Source of the DNA: Pyropia haitanensis
Lineage: Eukaryota > Rhodophyta > Bangiophyceae > Bangiales > Bangiaceae
Reading direction: 5' to 3'
Length of the DNA: 64,000 nucleotides
Assembly (NCBI GenBank): GCA_008729055.1
Contig: SDUX01000002.1
Span: 3,437,874-3,501,873, forward strand
Notes under the pieces: generated by a model
Database searches by the model: none
What the model saw: only the letters and a program-made list of their open reading frames with translations
Told to the model about the DNA's origin: nothing
Position numbers and translations under genes: made by a program
Shown here: piece by piece, positions 32,036 through 41,554 of the stretch
How positions within the stretch are numbered: the first letter of the stretch is position 1
Layout of the letters: every line of letters begins with the position of its first letter

Positions 32036-33243
32036 GGATGGGGATTGCACTTGCTCACATCGACGCCGACACTCGACGCCGAGGCTTGGCCTCGGCTTGG
32101 AATTCGATGAGCACGTCGGCCCTCGACCGGCGGTTCGGCGGTTCGCCCCTCTACGGCGCTCGGCTTTGGGAGTGCCAGGCATCATCTCGCCCAGCTGCGA
32201 CTGCTCAGGTAGCACTGGCAACCAACGACGACGACAACGACCGCCATTGCTTTTTATCTCATCCTTTCGCCGCTGTTCGTCCCCTGTCCCCTCATTTAAT
32301 GGCACCGTTTCCCCCTGTTGGTAGGTGACGTCCGCTTGACCGTGACGACCACCATGACGACCGCGCTGAGCGGAGGTTGCCGGAGGAGCATCCTCGTCTC
32401 TACCCCTTCCCTTCCTGATGGAGGCCTGGACGTGGCGTCGTTGCCCTTTGGCTGGCCAACAATGTGCCTCCAGGGACCTGTTGGCGGGTGCGGTCGTGGT
32501 GGGACGTCCTCTCCCCGGTGCTGTTTTGGGGTCCCCGCGGCTGCGGAGGTAGGACGGTGGATGCGTGCGCAGGTGGGTAGGGGGCGATCGTGGCGGCAGT
32601 CTGCTAGGCAGGATGTACGGGCGCTGCGGCGTCGGGTTGCCTGCAACCCCGCACGTCCGCGGGGAATCTGCGGTAGGGCGGGCTGAAGGCACCGCCCGGT
32701 CCCCAGCTCGGGCGCTGTGGCCAAGACACCCCCCTCCGCCTTCTCCCTTCGTCGTCAACCGCTTGCGCCATCGCGCTCTGGCGACCTTGGGCCGGTAGGG
32801 GCTCCCTTGGTGCGCCTCGGAATGCCCTTGTTCTGTGTCAGGCAGCCCCGTTGCTCCGCCTGCTCCATTGGGAGCGAGGGCGCCAGGGGCAGTGGAGGGG
32901 GTGCCTGGTGGTGAATGCGTGCCGCCGCTCCAGTGGCCTGTGCCGCGCGCACGTGCGGCGCGCGCCCTCGCGCGGGTTATCAACGGAGCGGCTGGTTCCT
33001 TGCGTACGTACCTTGCCCCTTGCCCACGCCCTTGCCTCTCGCTGGGCCACCATTGGTGTGCATCCCTGCGGCCGGTTCTCCCCTTTCGTTTTCCCCGCCC
33101 ACTTCCCTACCACCCTCGCTCCCGGGCACGACCTGCTAGGCGTTGCCGCCGTTGGATACTCATCAGCCCCTGGCGTGACGCGGTCAGCCCCGTCGGGCGC
33201 GTTGCTTCCCTCACCTTCTCCCTCTTTGGGTTGCCCAGCGACT
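32036..33243. other. Intergenic, upstream of C2H2 gene
   Basis: No supportable gene. A small perfect hairpin, gccgaggc-ttg-gcctcggc, lies near 32080-32099. The open frame leading into the zinc-finger gene starts further upstream, but no upstream start has a good context. Confidence 0.4.
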
Positions 33244-35688
33244 ATGTTTGACGTCTCCGCCCCGCTCTTTGCCGATGGGGGCGACGACGCGGGACTGCTG
33301 GCCGCCATCTTGGACAACGCGTTGCTGCCGCCACCGGCTGACGCGGGCGCCGCTGCCGACAGCGTGAGCGCGTTGGTCAAGCAGATGGCTGTTGACGGGA
33401 GCATCCCGCCACCGCCGCCGCCGCCGCCGCCACCGCCGCGTCCACCGCTTGCGGGTGGCACGGCCGCGTCGCGGCCACCCGCAGCGGCGCCGTCGCGCGC
33501 CGCAACTGGCCAACTGATGGACGAGTCGGCGCCGGCGACGTCGCTCAGTCGCAGCGTCGGTGGCTTGGTGGGAGGCGTGTCCGCCGCCGCCGGGGCAGCG
33601 TCTTCGGGGTCCCTGCCAGGTGCTACTGATGCAGACGGCCGTCGCGAAACGCCCGGCCCCACCGGTGGCGCGCTTTCTGTCGGTGGCCGCCCATTACCCG
33701 GCGCGATTGCAAAAAAGGGCCGCAAGCGCAAGGAGAAGATGGGCGATCTGGACGAGCCCCCGTGTGTGACATCCGCCGACGGCAGTAGCGTGGACGCCGC
33801 GGCCGCTGTGGGCGACGACGTTTCGATGGGGGACGCCGACCCCCCGGCTGGCGTGGTGGACGCCAAGGTGCAGCCGCCGCTGGCAGTGACGGCAGGCCGG
33901 CCATTCGGTGTGGCGTCTGTGCCCGCCGGTCGTCTGGCGTCCTCCGCGCCAGTCGCGTCTGGGCTTGTGGGCGACGCGTGTGAGCAGCCCACGGAAGTCA
34001 CGGACGCTGCCGCCCCGGCGGCAGCCGCGGGCTCTGCGAGCGGGGTCGCAGCCGAGGCGGATAAGACTCGCCGCGCGTTCATGTGCACTACGTGCGGCAA
34101 GTACTTTCGTCGCGCCCACAACCGAAAGGTCCACGCCCGCGTGCACACGAACGAGACGCCCTACCGTTGCACGTTTGAGGGCTGTGACCGTCGGTTCCGG
34201 TGGAAGAGCTCCCTCGTTTCCCACCGCCGCTGGCACGCCGACGTCACCGCGGGTGGGGGTGCTGACTGTAACTCAAGCGTCGGTGGCGGCACAGACAACC
34301 CGCCGGGTGGGCTTGGCAGCCCAGTCTCCCCTCCCGCGAGTGTGGCGGTCGGCATGGCCGCATTGGGCGCGTCGGATGGTCACGCTAGCGCAGCGCCGCG
34401 AGCGGGGTCTGGCGGCCCAACTGGTCCCGGCCCCGGCAATGGGGTGCGGGTTGCCACCAGCGGGAGCGTCGTCTTTCGGGCGGCGCCCAAGGTGGTGTCG
34501 GGGTCGCTGAACGCCAGTACCAGCGCGCCGGTACTGCTGTCCGCTAATGAGGCGGCCCCCGCTGCTCGCGCGTTGCCGCTTGGGGAAGAGAGGCGGCCCG
34601 CACCGCCGCGGGCGCCGCCGTCGGCTGTACCCTGTGCCGTACGCACCACTACCGTTGTCAATGGCGTGCCCTTATCAGCCGTGACCGGAGTGTCCCCAAG
34701 GCGTGGGGCGCCAGCGGTGCCGGTCGACGACCCGACAGCTTCGCTCGCGTGGCTGGACTTTTTAGGCGCTGATACGGCGAGGAGGGCGCCGCCAGGGCGA
34801 TTGTCGCCTTCTCAGGGGCTGTTGAACGTGCCGGCGTCATCGGTTGTGGGTGGCGCGGGCGTGGCGGCGCCGGCCTTCCCGGCGGATCTTTCGCAGGGGG
34901 GGGTGGACGGGGCGGCACCGGGGCGCGCGACCACCGATGGGGCGACGGTCAGTTCGGTCGGCGGCGGCGTCGGCAGCGGGCCGGCGGGCGCCGGCCCGGG
35001 TTCTATGTGTGACACGTTTGGGGCGGGTCAGCCCTTCCCGCCTGGGGTAGGCTCCCATGCTGGTGGCGGGAGCCTGCGGGGCAGCCCCGCGTGGAGCGGC
35101 AGCGATCCCACCAGGGGTGGCTATGGCTTTGGCCCTGCTGGAGGGTATAGCGGCGCGGACGGCGGCGTCGACGTGTCGGCGAGCTACCCCCCCGCCCTAA
35201 CGGCGTCCTCCTTTTTGCCCCTCTCCGCCCCCCCGCCGGTGTTGACCGTGCCCGGCCCCGGCTTAGCTACCTCTGGCATGGGATTCCTCGACGGCGCCTC
35301 CGGGGCACCCCCGCCCCCCCTGCCGTCGTGTATCAAGGCGGGTTCCCCCGAGCCAATCCCCTATCCTGGCGGCAGTGGCACCCCCCCGTTTCCAGAGGGA
35401 CGGCTCTCGCGCGATATTGACGACTCTGCCGGCGGCCCTGTTACGCCCGTCGGTGACTTTTCGTCGTCTGCGGCGGCCGCTGCTGCGTCGGCGGCGGTGG
35501 ACTCGTTCATGCTGCTGTCGCCATCGTCGATGGACGTGCGGCTCGTCACCCCCGACTCGCTGTGTATGCTCCCGCTGGCGCCGTCGCCGCTATCGCTGTC
35601 GAGCATGAGCGTCTCGCCAGGGGGGACCCGTGACCTCTTCCCCCCCAACGTGGTTGCCGACCTGAATGGCCAGACACACTTTTTCTGA
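33244..35688 (+). CDS. C2H2 zinc-finger protein, two adjacent fingers
   Basis: ATG 33244 (gcgactATGttt) gives 814 residues without an intron. Two classical fingers lie at about residues 281-331. The first is C-x2-C-x12-H-x3-H (CTTCGKYF...HARVH). The second is C-x4-C-x12-H-x3-H (CTFEGCDRRF...HRRWH). The linker TNETPYR is a variant of TGEKPY. Such pairs bind short DNA sites, so a transcription factor is likely. The rest is Pro/Gly/Ser/Ala-rich and probably disordered, including a Pro run near residues 56-67. A basic KKGRKRKEK stretch near 158-166 may be a nuclear localisation signal. The C-terminal 60 residues (DSFMLLSPSSMDVRL...) alternate hydrophobic and acidic residues as in activation domains. 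Target genes cannot be inferred. Confidence 0.75.
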   Translation: MFDVSAPLFADGGDDAGLLAAILDNALLPPPADAGAAADSVSALVKQMAVDGSIPPPPPPPPPPPRPPLAGGTAASRPPAAAPSRAATGQLMDESAPATSLSRSVGGLVGGVSAAAGAASSGSLPGATDADGRRETPGPTGGALSVGGRPLPGAIAKKGRKRKEKMGDLDEPPCVTSADGSSVDAAAAVGDDVSMGDADPPAGVVDAKVQPPLAVTAGRPFGVASVPAGRLASSAPVASGLVGDACEQPTEVTDAAAPAAAAGSASGVAAEADKTRRAFMCTTCGKYFRRAHNRKVHARVHTNETPYRCTFEGCDRRFRWKSSLVSHRRWHADVTAGGGADCNSSVGGGTDNPPGGLGSPVSPPASVAVGMAALGASDGHASAAPRAGSGGPTGPGPGNGVRVATSGSVVFRAAPKVVSGSLNASTSAPVLLSANEAAPAARALPLGEERRPAPPRAPPSAVPCAVRTTTVVNGVPLSAVTGVSPRRGAPAVPVDDPTASLAWLDFLGADTARRAPPGRLSPSQGLLNVPASSVVGGAGVAAPAFPADLSQGGVDGAAPGRATTDGATVSSVGGGVGSGPAGAGPGSMCDTFGAGQPFPPGVGSHAGGGSLRGSPAWSGSDPTRGGYGFGPAGGYSGADGGVDVSASYPPALTASSFLPLSAPPPVLTVPGPGLATSGMGFLDGASGAPPPPLPSCIKAGSPEPIPYPGGSGTPPFPEGRLSRDIDDSAGGPVTPVGDFSSSAAAAAASAAVDSFMLLSPSSMDVRLVTPDSLCMLPLAPSPLSLSSMSVSPGGTRDLFPPNVVADLNGQTHFF

Positions 35689-36532
35689 CCCTTGTCACTG
35701 TGGGGAGAGGGGAAGAGTTTCTTCCAGTGGCGTTGGCGGCGGATGGTGACTGTGGTGTGTCTTGCGTGGCGGTCCTGTACTGCCATGTCTGTGCCCTTTG
35801 GCCCCTTTGGCTTGGGGACGTCCGCCGTGCGTGAGCTCTGTTTCTTGCAGAGGATGCCGAGTCGGTGGCTGCGTTTCTACCGCATCGCTCCCTGCGCTCA
35901 GTACCTGTACATAACCTGCGTTGGTACTCTTTGCCACGTCTTGGGTGCGCATTTCTTGTTGATGGGACAGCATGTCTGCTCTCTGTTGTAGTACCTGGGT
36001 TTTTTTCGCCTCCTCGAACCGTCTTTATCTTGAATCGCGATCGTGTCGAGAGAGGATTCGTCTTACTAAGCTCTCGTGCCGCTCGGATAGTTAGAATCCG
36101 TTCTGATTCGCTGTGCTTGCTTCCACACGCGGCACCACTGGAAATGACTTGGCAGCTTCGAGCGTGAGAGCCCTGCTTTGCGACAATTTTCATCGATCTT
36201 TCCCCCATGACGACGTCGACGGGGCCCTGGGCTTCAGTTTTAGAAAAAGTGTCATTTGCGATGCCAAAAGGGAGAGGACTTTTGATACCAAACAGAGGGC
36301 AATCGTTGGCGACAGCTGGCAGTAGCCGCCAAGCTGGCACGCGGACCGGACGTCCTCCCTCCTCGGTGCGTTTGGGGCCGCGCCTGCGCTCCGCCCCAGG
36401 CTGGCCAGGAGGGTTAGGTGGCGGCCCCACCCGCCCGACCGCCGACGGCTGCCCTTCCCCGTACCTCCCCCACCCTGTCGTTGTCACTGGCACGGTCCCC
36501 GGCGCTGCGTCCCGCGCCGCGCGGGGGTCACG
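35689..36532. other. Intergenic between C2H2 and PEX13-like genes
   Basis: Holds the 3' end of the zinc-finger gene and the promoter of the next gene. Composition is less GC-rich at 35850-36310. No RNA gene or repeat was recognised. Confidence 0.45.
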
Positions 36533-37783
36533 ATGGTGCACCCCGACGGCAGCGTCGGCGCCTTCCCCGAGCCCGTCCCCGGCTCCTCCCTCGGCCCCAC
36601 CGCCGCTGCCGCCGCCCCTGCCGCCACCGCCAGCCCCGCCGCTGCACCCACTGCTGTCGCTGTGACCCCCCCCGTGGCCGCTGGGGCGACGCCACCGACA
36701 GACCCGGCGGTGTCGGCGGCCGCCTACAACCCGTACGCATCCCCCTACGCGGCGGCGTCGCCCTATGGGGCGCCCTACGCGGCGCCCACGTACGGGGCAC
36801 CCGCCTACGGGGCGCCGCCGTATGGCACCTATGGCGGCTACGTGTCCCCTTACGCTGCCCCCCCCCCCTCGTTTGCGGGCGGCGCGGCCCCCCCGCAGCC
36901 CACGCCTGGTGGCTGGGCGGTTCCCACCGTCGCGGGCGCCGCGTCGGCGGTGCTGGCGCCGCTGCAAGGCATCCACGCGGCGCTCGCGCGCGTCGCGCGC
37001 GTGTCCGGCATGCTCGAGGAGCTCCTCCGCTCCATCCACCTGCTCGTCACCACCGGGGGGGCGCTCGTCTACGCCGCGTCCTCGTTGCGGTCCGAGGCGA
37101 CCTCGCTGCTGTGCAACCCGGCGGCGGCCGCGGTGGCGGCGACCGCCGCTACCGCCACCGCGGTCGCGTCCTCCTCGAAGCGGCGGCGGCGTCGGGGGGG
37201 GGGCAGCGGCGGCAAAGCGGGGGGGGCGGGGGGCGGGTGGGCCGTCCCGGCCGCTCCCCCGAGTCCAGCTGCCCGTCGACGCGCGCGGGCGGCGTTTGTG
37301 GTGGGCTGGGTGGTGCGCCTGGGCGTGCTGTTCCTGCTCTCCCCCGCAGCCGGGCGGCTATCGCCGATGCGGCTGCTGTTGCGGCTTTTGGGGCTGGTCC
37401 CTGTTGCGCCGGGGGGGGAGCTGCTAGGCGATGGGGGGGGGGGAGGCGAGGAGAGCAGCGGCGGCGGCGGCGACGCCGACGACTCGGGCTCTGACCGGGG
37501 CGCCGACGGGGAGGTAAGCGGGGACAGCTCTTCCGGCAGTGACGGCGGGCGCCGGGATGGCGCCGCTGGCAGCTTTGTTGCTGCCTCGGATGTGAGTGAC
37601 GAGGAGTCCCTCTCGGAGGAGGCGGCGGGGGGTGAGCCGCAGCGGCGGTCCCGAAGAGGGTCACGGCGGCGTGGCGGGCGCGGCGCACGAGGTGGGATGG
37701 ATGATGCTAGCGGGGGGAGGGGTGAGCAGCAGCGGCACCGCGACGGCGTGGCGGATGTTCCTGAAGACGCTTCCAACTTGTAG
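36533..37783 (+). CDS. PEX13-like peroxisomal membrane protein
   Basis: ATG 36533 gives 416 residues, intronless. A Pro/Ala-rich start is followed by a Tyr/Gly/Pro/Ala-rich stretch of YG repeats at about 65-120 (YASPYAAASPYGAPYAAPTY). That is as in the N-terminal domain of PEX13, which forms the selective phase of the peroxisomal import pore. A helix near 145-185 (MLEELLRSIHLLVTTGGALV) matches the PEX13 segment that reads similarly in plants and fungi. A single hydrophobic segment lies near 252-273. The C-terminal 120 residues are acidic, then Arg-rich. There is no SH3 domain, as in plant PEX13. The assignment rests on composition plus the helix; another YG-repeat membrane protein is possible. 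Confidence 0.55.
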   Translation: MVHPDGSVGAFPEPVPGSSLGPTAAAAAPAATASPAAAPTAVAVTPPVAAGATPPTDPAVSAAAYNPYASPYAAASPYGAPYAAPTYGAPAYGAPPYGTYGGYVSPYAAPPPSFAGGAAPPQPTPGGWAVPTVAGAASAVLAPLQGIHAALARVARVSGMLEELLRSIHLLVTTGGALVYAASSLRSEATSLLCNPAAAAVAATAATATAVASSSKRRRRRGGGSGGKAGGAGGGWAVPAAPPSPAARRRARAAFVVGWVVRLGVLFLLSPAAGRLSPMRLLLRLLGLVPVAPGGELLGDGGGGGEESSGGGGDADDSGSDRGADGEVSGDSSSGSDGGRRDGAAGSFVAASDVSDEESLSEEAAGGEPQRRSRRGSRRRGGRGARGGMDDASGGRGEQQRHRDGVADVPEDASNL

Positions 37784-38578
37784 GCATAGCGGCTGTCCAT
37801 GACCAACGGCCGTGCGGGCTGTTTGTGCAGGATGACATCACGGCATGACGGCATGGCGCAAGGCCGGGTGCGTGTTTACTGGGTCCTGGCCCTACAAAGC
37901 ATACCCACGTGTGGGCCGTGGATTGGTGCTGAGAATGGTATAAAAAAGTGAACAAGACTGGTCTGCGAGGGAGCATGGCCGGTAGGACCAGTCCATGCGC
38001 GGCTAGTACACTGCGATGCGCCGCAGCCGGCGCGACCGATCCTATCGCAGTTGACAAAGCAATGCTGTTGCGCGAGGCACGATCGTCGAGACTTGAATAA
38101 CACCACCAGGGCGCGGCCTAACCTGCTCCAACAGAGATGGACCGGCAACACTGAGCTGGGCGAGCGCCTGCAAACCTAGGTGGCGTAGACAGGAGCGATT
38201 CACAATCCACGTTCAGACCACATCAAAACGCACCCGCCCGGGGGCGGACACCAAGCAGAAAGAGACGGCTCTCACGGACAACAGCCCACACTCGACAACA
38301 CTTTGCACCACGGCCGAGTGATGCCAAGGGAGTCCGCGGCGAGCACAACGGCCGCTGCGGCCATCTTGCACAAGGACGTGCAACGCAAGAGCGGCCAAAA
38401 ATCAGTTCCGCCGACAGCTCCACTCAGCAAACAGCTGTCGCCACATCGCACATCTCCTTCCTCGCGACCAACCAGCCCCGCGACACCCCAGCTCGTGTTG
38501 TGTCCCATCCCCCACACCGCAGAACATGCATCGTTCACGCCATCCCGCGACCGTCCGCCGTCCGCTGCATTGGCCTAC
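37784..38578. other. Convergent intergenic region
   Basis: Lies between the stops of the + strand PEX13-like gene and the - strand eS26 gene. A tataaaaaag run lies near 37938-37947, but no gene starts close to it. No RNA gene was recognised. Confidence 0.45.
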
Positions 38579-38953
38579 TTACTTGGCCGGTCCGCCCGCC
38601 GCCGCCGCCGCGTCACCGCCCGCTGCTTGCTTGCGGTACTTCTCCATCAGCAGCGCCCGCGGGTTAGCCCGCTCGCCACGGGTGATCTTGGAGCGCGGCC
38701 GCACGGTCTTGCGGTGCACCGCGCACGACACGCAGTAGTGCGTCTTGTTGTACAGCTTGGGCAGCTCGTAGTTGTCAATGACACACGCGTCGGTCAGATC
38801 GCGGAGGGAGCTCTTGTCCACAATGTTGCGCACCGTGAAGCGCTTGATGGCCTTATCCTTGGGCGGCTTGCACCCGCAGCCGTCACAGTTGACGAGGCGA
38901 GTGTGGTTCCGGCCATGGCGGTTGCGTCCATGGTTACGGCGCTTGACCGTCAT
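38579..38953 (-). CDS. RPS26: 40S ribosomal protein eS26
   Basis: ATG 38953 gives 124 residues. The start MTVKRRNHGRNRHGRNHTRL matches the family start. CDGCGCKPPKDKAIKRF and NKTHYCVSCAVHRKTVR supply the zinc-binding cysteines, and the core IDNYELPKLY is conserved. A short Ala/Gly-rich tail follows. eS26 is a component of the small cytosolic ribosomal subunit near the mRNA exit site. The frame is open upstream through a GTG, but family length and the conserved start favour this ATG. No intron was seen. Confidence 0.95.
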   Translation of the reverse strand: MTVKRRNHGRNRHGRNHTRLVNCDGCGCKPPKDKAIKRFTVRNIVDKSSLRDLTDACVIDNYELPKLYNKTHYCVSCAVHRKTVRPRSKITRGERANPRALLMEKYRKQAAGGDAAAAAGGPAK

Positions 38954-39357
38954 GGTGGCGACGGTGGCGGTGCCACCAGCTGCCGCTAGCGATCGGGTGC
39001 CGTTGAGGGACGGCGAACGCGGCACGCGTCCACGACGCTGCGGTTGGATGCGCTGGGACGTCGACGCCAGCAGTCCGCACCGAGCCGACGTCGTCCATCG
39101 GTCGGGCCTGCGGCAGCCTCGGGGCCTGGGAGTTCGGGCCCGCTGTGAATTTCAGAGACGTCACCTCAGAGGACAGGTGGCGCTGAATCAATTTCTTCAC
39201 ACAAATTGCGCTCGAGCGCTACGATCGAGATCAACGACGGAGGAACACGGACAACAGAGGAGAAAAGAATGGAGATAAACTGTACACGTCTGCCAAGCTC
39301 CGCTCTCAAGCTCCATACACGCCTTACTGCGGAAGCCACAAAAAAAAAAAACGCGCC
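38954..39357. other. Intergenic between TAP42 and eS26
   Basis: Both neighbours are on the - strand, so this holds the TAP42 3' end and the eS26 promoter. An A12 run lies near 39340-39351. Nothing else was recognised. Confidence 0.5.
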
Positions 39358-40782
39358 TCAACGCAGCGTGTTTCCAGACCCCCGATTGTTTTCTCCCTTC
39401 CAGTCATCCCACTCGCGCGCTGCCATCGTGTCCCGGTCCGCCACCGCGTCGTCCCTGTCTGGGTCCTCGGCCGCCGCGGCCGCCGCCGCCGCCGCCTTTG
39501 CCGCCCCGTCCGCCGCCGCCTTGTCCGTCGCCCGGGCGGCTTCAAACTCGCCCCATTCCTCCACCGTGTACGTGGGGAGCGCGTGGCTCGGGCGGAACAC
39601 CCCCGCCGCCACCGCCGCCCGGCCCGTCAGCCCGCCGCCCACAGGGGTGTGGCCGCCAACCGGCTCGCGCGTCCCCCCCGCCCCCCCACTGCGTGCGTCG
39701 GGCGGCACGCCAATCCGAAAGTTGGCAGGCAGGCCCAGCCGCTCCGTGGCGGTTGGCCCCTGCGGCGGTGGTGGCGGCACCACCTCGCCGCGCGCCGCCG
39801 CGTCGGCCGCGTAGGCCAGCAGCGCCACCTCCTCATCGAGCAGCGGCAGCGCGTCTACGCTTTGCCGCACCGCCGCCGCGAGCGCGCCCACCGCCAGCTG
39901 CCGGGCCGCCTCCTCCTCCTCCCCCCACCGGTCGTCGTCTTGGCCGCCCCCGCCGCCGCCATCGCCCGCCCCATCGTCGCCGACGTGTCCGCCCCCGCGG
40001 TCGCCGCCGACCGTCTCGGCGCCGCCCGCGCCGCCGCCGCCACGCCCGCCCCTCCCCCCCAACGGCGGCTGCCGCACCGCCACGCGCCGAGCAAACGCCT
40101 CGGCCAGCCCCCGCACATCCGCCGCCGCCGCACGGTCCCGCTTGTAGCGCGCAATCTTGGCCGCCCGCCGCGCCGCCGGGTCGGCCGGCAGCCCGTCCGA
40201 CGCGCGCGCACCGCGGAGGACGCCACTCGCGTCAATGTGCGCGTCGGCGCCGTCGGCGTCGGCGGCGCCCCCCTCTTCGCGGGTGGTAATGGACGCCAGC
40301 AGCGCCCGCTCAGCGGGCGGCAGCACTCGCAGCCGGCGGACGTGCGCTAGGAAGCGCTCGTGGGCGGTCCGTGCCGCCCGCAGGCGGGTCAGGCGGCGGG
40401 CAGCGGTGGCGGCGGCGTCAGCACGAGGCTCCCGCTGCACCTCCTCCTCAGCAGAGGAGCCAGGCCGCTGCCGCGCCGCGGGCTGAAGGGTCAGGCCCCG
40501 CGCATGCAGGTGGGGCACCAGCGCTAGCGGCAGCGCCGCCGTCGGCACGTCCTCCCCATCCTCGTTGGGCGAAAAGACAGCCGCGGCCGCCACCTGATCT
40601 TCCAAGTTCTCTGCTGCGGGTGGAATGGCCACCGCGTCGAGCAGCGCCACGTCCTGGCGCGCCAGCTGGGGGCCACCGGCCAAGCAGAGGAGGATGTCGC
40701 CGACGACCGCGGCAGGGTCAGGCGGGGACGCCAGCTCCGCTCGCTCGACCGACACCGCGAGCACGACCAATTGCCGAAGCAT
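39358..40782 (-). CDS. TAP42/alpha4 (IGBP1) family PP2A-associated protein
   Basis: ATG 40782 gives 474 residues. The N-terminal two thirds is helical. It includes AARRLTRLRAARTAHERFLAH and the RAAKIARYKRDRAAAADVR helix that corresponds to the KRxxKIxRxKxxK segment of the family. A Gly/Asp-rich linker lies near 290-340. The C-terminal end carries the family signature: LPTYTVEEWGEFEAAR, then REWDDWKGENNRGSGN. TAP42/alpha4 binds catalytic subunits of PP2A, PP4 and PP6, stabilises them and links them to TOR signalling in the cytosol. Yeast Tap42 is 366 residues; the extra length is low-complexity sequence. The first helix is short compared with the family, so an upstream exon cannot be excluded. 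Confidence 0.88.
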   Translation of the reverse strand: MLRQLVVLAVSVERAELASPPDPAAVVGDILLCLAGGPQLARQDVALLDAVAIPPAAENLEDQVAAAAVFSPNEDGEDVPTAALPLALVPHLHARGLTLQPAARQRPGSSAEEEVQREPRADAAATAARRLTRLRAARTAHERFLAHVRRLRVLPPAERALLASITTREEGGAADADGADAHIDASGVLRGARASDGLPADPAARRAAKIARYKRDRAAAADVRGLAEAFARRVAVRQPPLGGRGGRGGGGAGGAETVGGDRGGGHVGDDGAGDGGGGGGQDDDRWGEEEEAARQLAVGALAAAVRQSVDALPLLDEEVALLAYAADAAARGEVVPPPPPQGPTATERLGLPANFRIGVPPDARSGGAGGTREPVGGHTPVGGGLTGRAAVAAGVFRPSHALPTYTVEEWGEFEAARATDKAAADGAAKAAAAAAAAAEDPDRDDAVADRDTMAAREWDDWKGENNRGSGNTLR

Positions 40783-41554
40783 GGCAGACGTGCCCTTCAG
40801 ACGAGTCCGCCCGCCACGGCAGGGAAGAACGAACAACAAGGGCACAGGCCCCAACCAGCAGTAGTGAGCACACTCGGCGCGCCTGAACACGTGCAAGTGC
40901 CCAAGACCGACAGCAACAGAGGGGATTGGATGAGGACAGCAGACCCTATTCACGGGAACCCACTTGAACATTCAAGCGACAGTCCACGACGGGGAATTGC
41001 CCGTATTTATGTTCCATGACTGCGGCCGATGCCGTGTACACGACCACGTGCGCAAGACCGTGCTGCACGAAAAACAACGACGAAACCCAGCTGTGCCTAC
41101 AGGCATGCGGGAAAACAGAAAATAACGCCCTCAAGAGCTTGCAAAGAGGTGGTGCGGCAAAAGGACAAACAAAAGCAACAACCTCGGCAGTCCCACGAGT
41201 AATCGCGACAGCAACCTGAGCACCACGCAGGAGAACATGAAGAGCAGGCTAGTAGACGGCAAGCTTGTCCCAAAGCGGTGCCACGGGCGTCGCTCACGGA
41301 AACGAAAGTAGCTGTCGAACAGCCCCATAAGCACGACACGAGCTGTACCCAGCCCGGAACAAGAGTGACGCACCCGCTTCCACGGCAGATACAACCAGGC
41401 CAGAAAGCTCCAGTGCCAGCAGACCCAACGTTGACAGAAGTCGCAGAGCGACCGTCGTCCAACCCTGGATGGCCCGGCCGCTTAGCAAGCGTCCCTGCTA
41501 CGCGGGCCCAGCGCGCACCCGCCAGGTGCCGGCCACAGCCGTGCACACAGCCAA
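40783..41554. other. Intergenic between dioxygenase and TAP42
   Basis: Both neighbours are on the - strand. Composition is more AT-rich than in the genes. No RNA gene, repeat or frame worth calling was seen. Confidence 0.45.

Noticed and set aside
37938..37947. tataaaaaag as a promoter
   Set aside because: It lies between two convergent genes, with no gene starting nearby.
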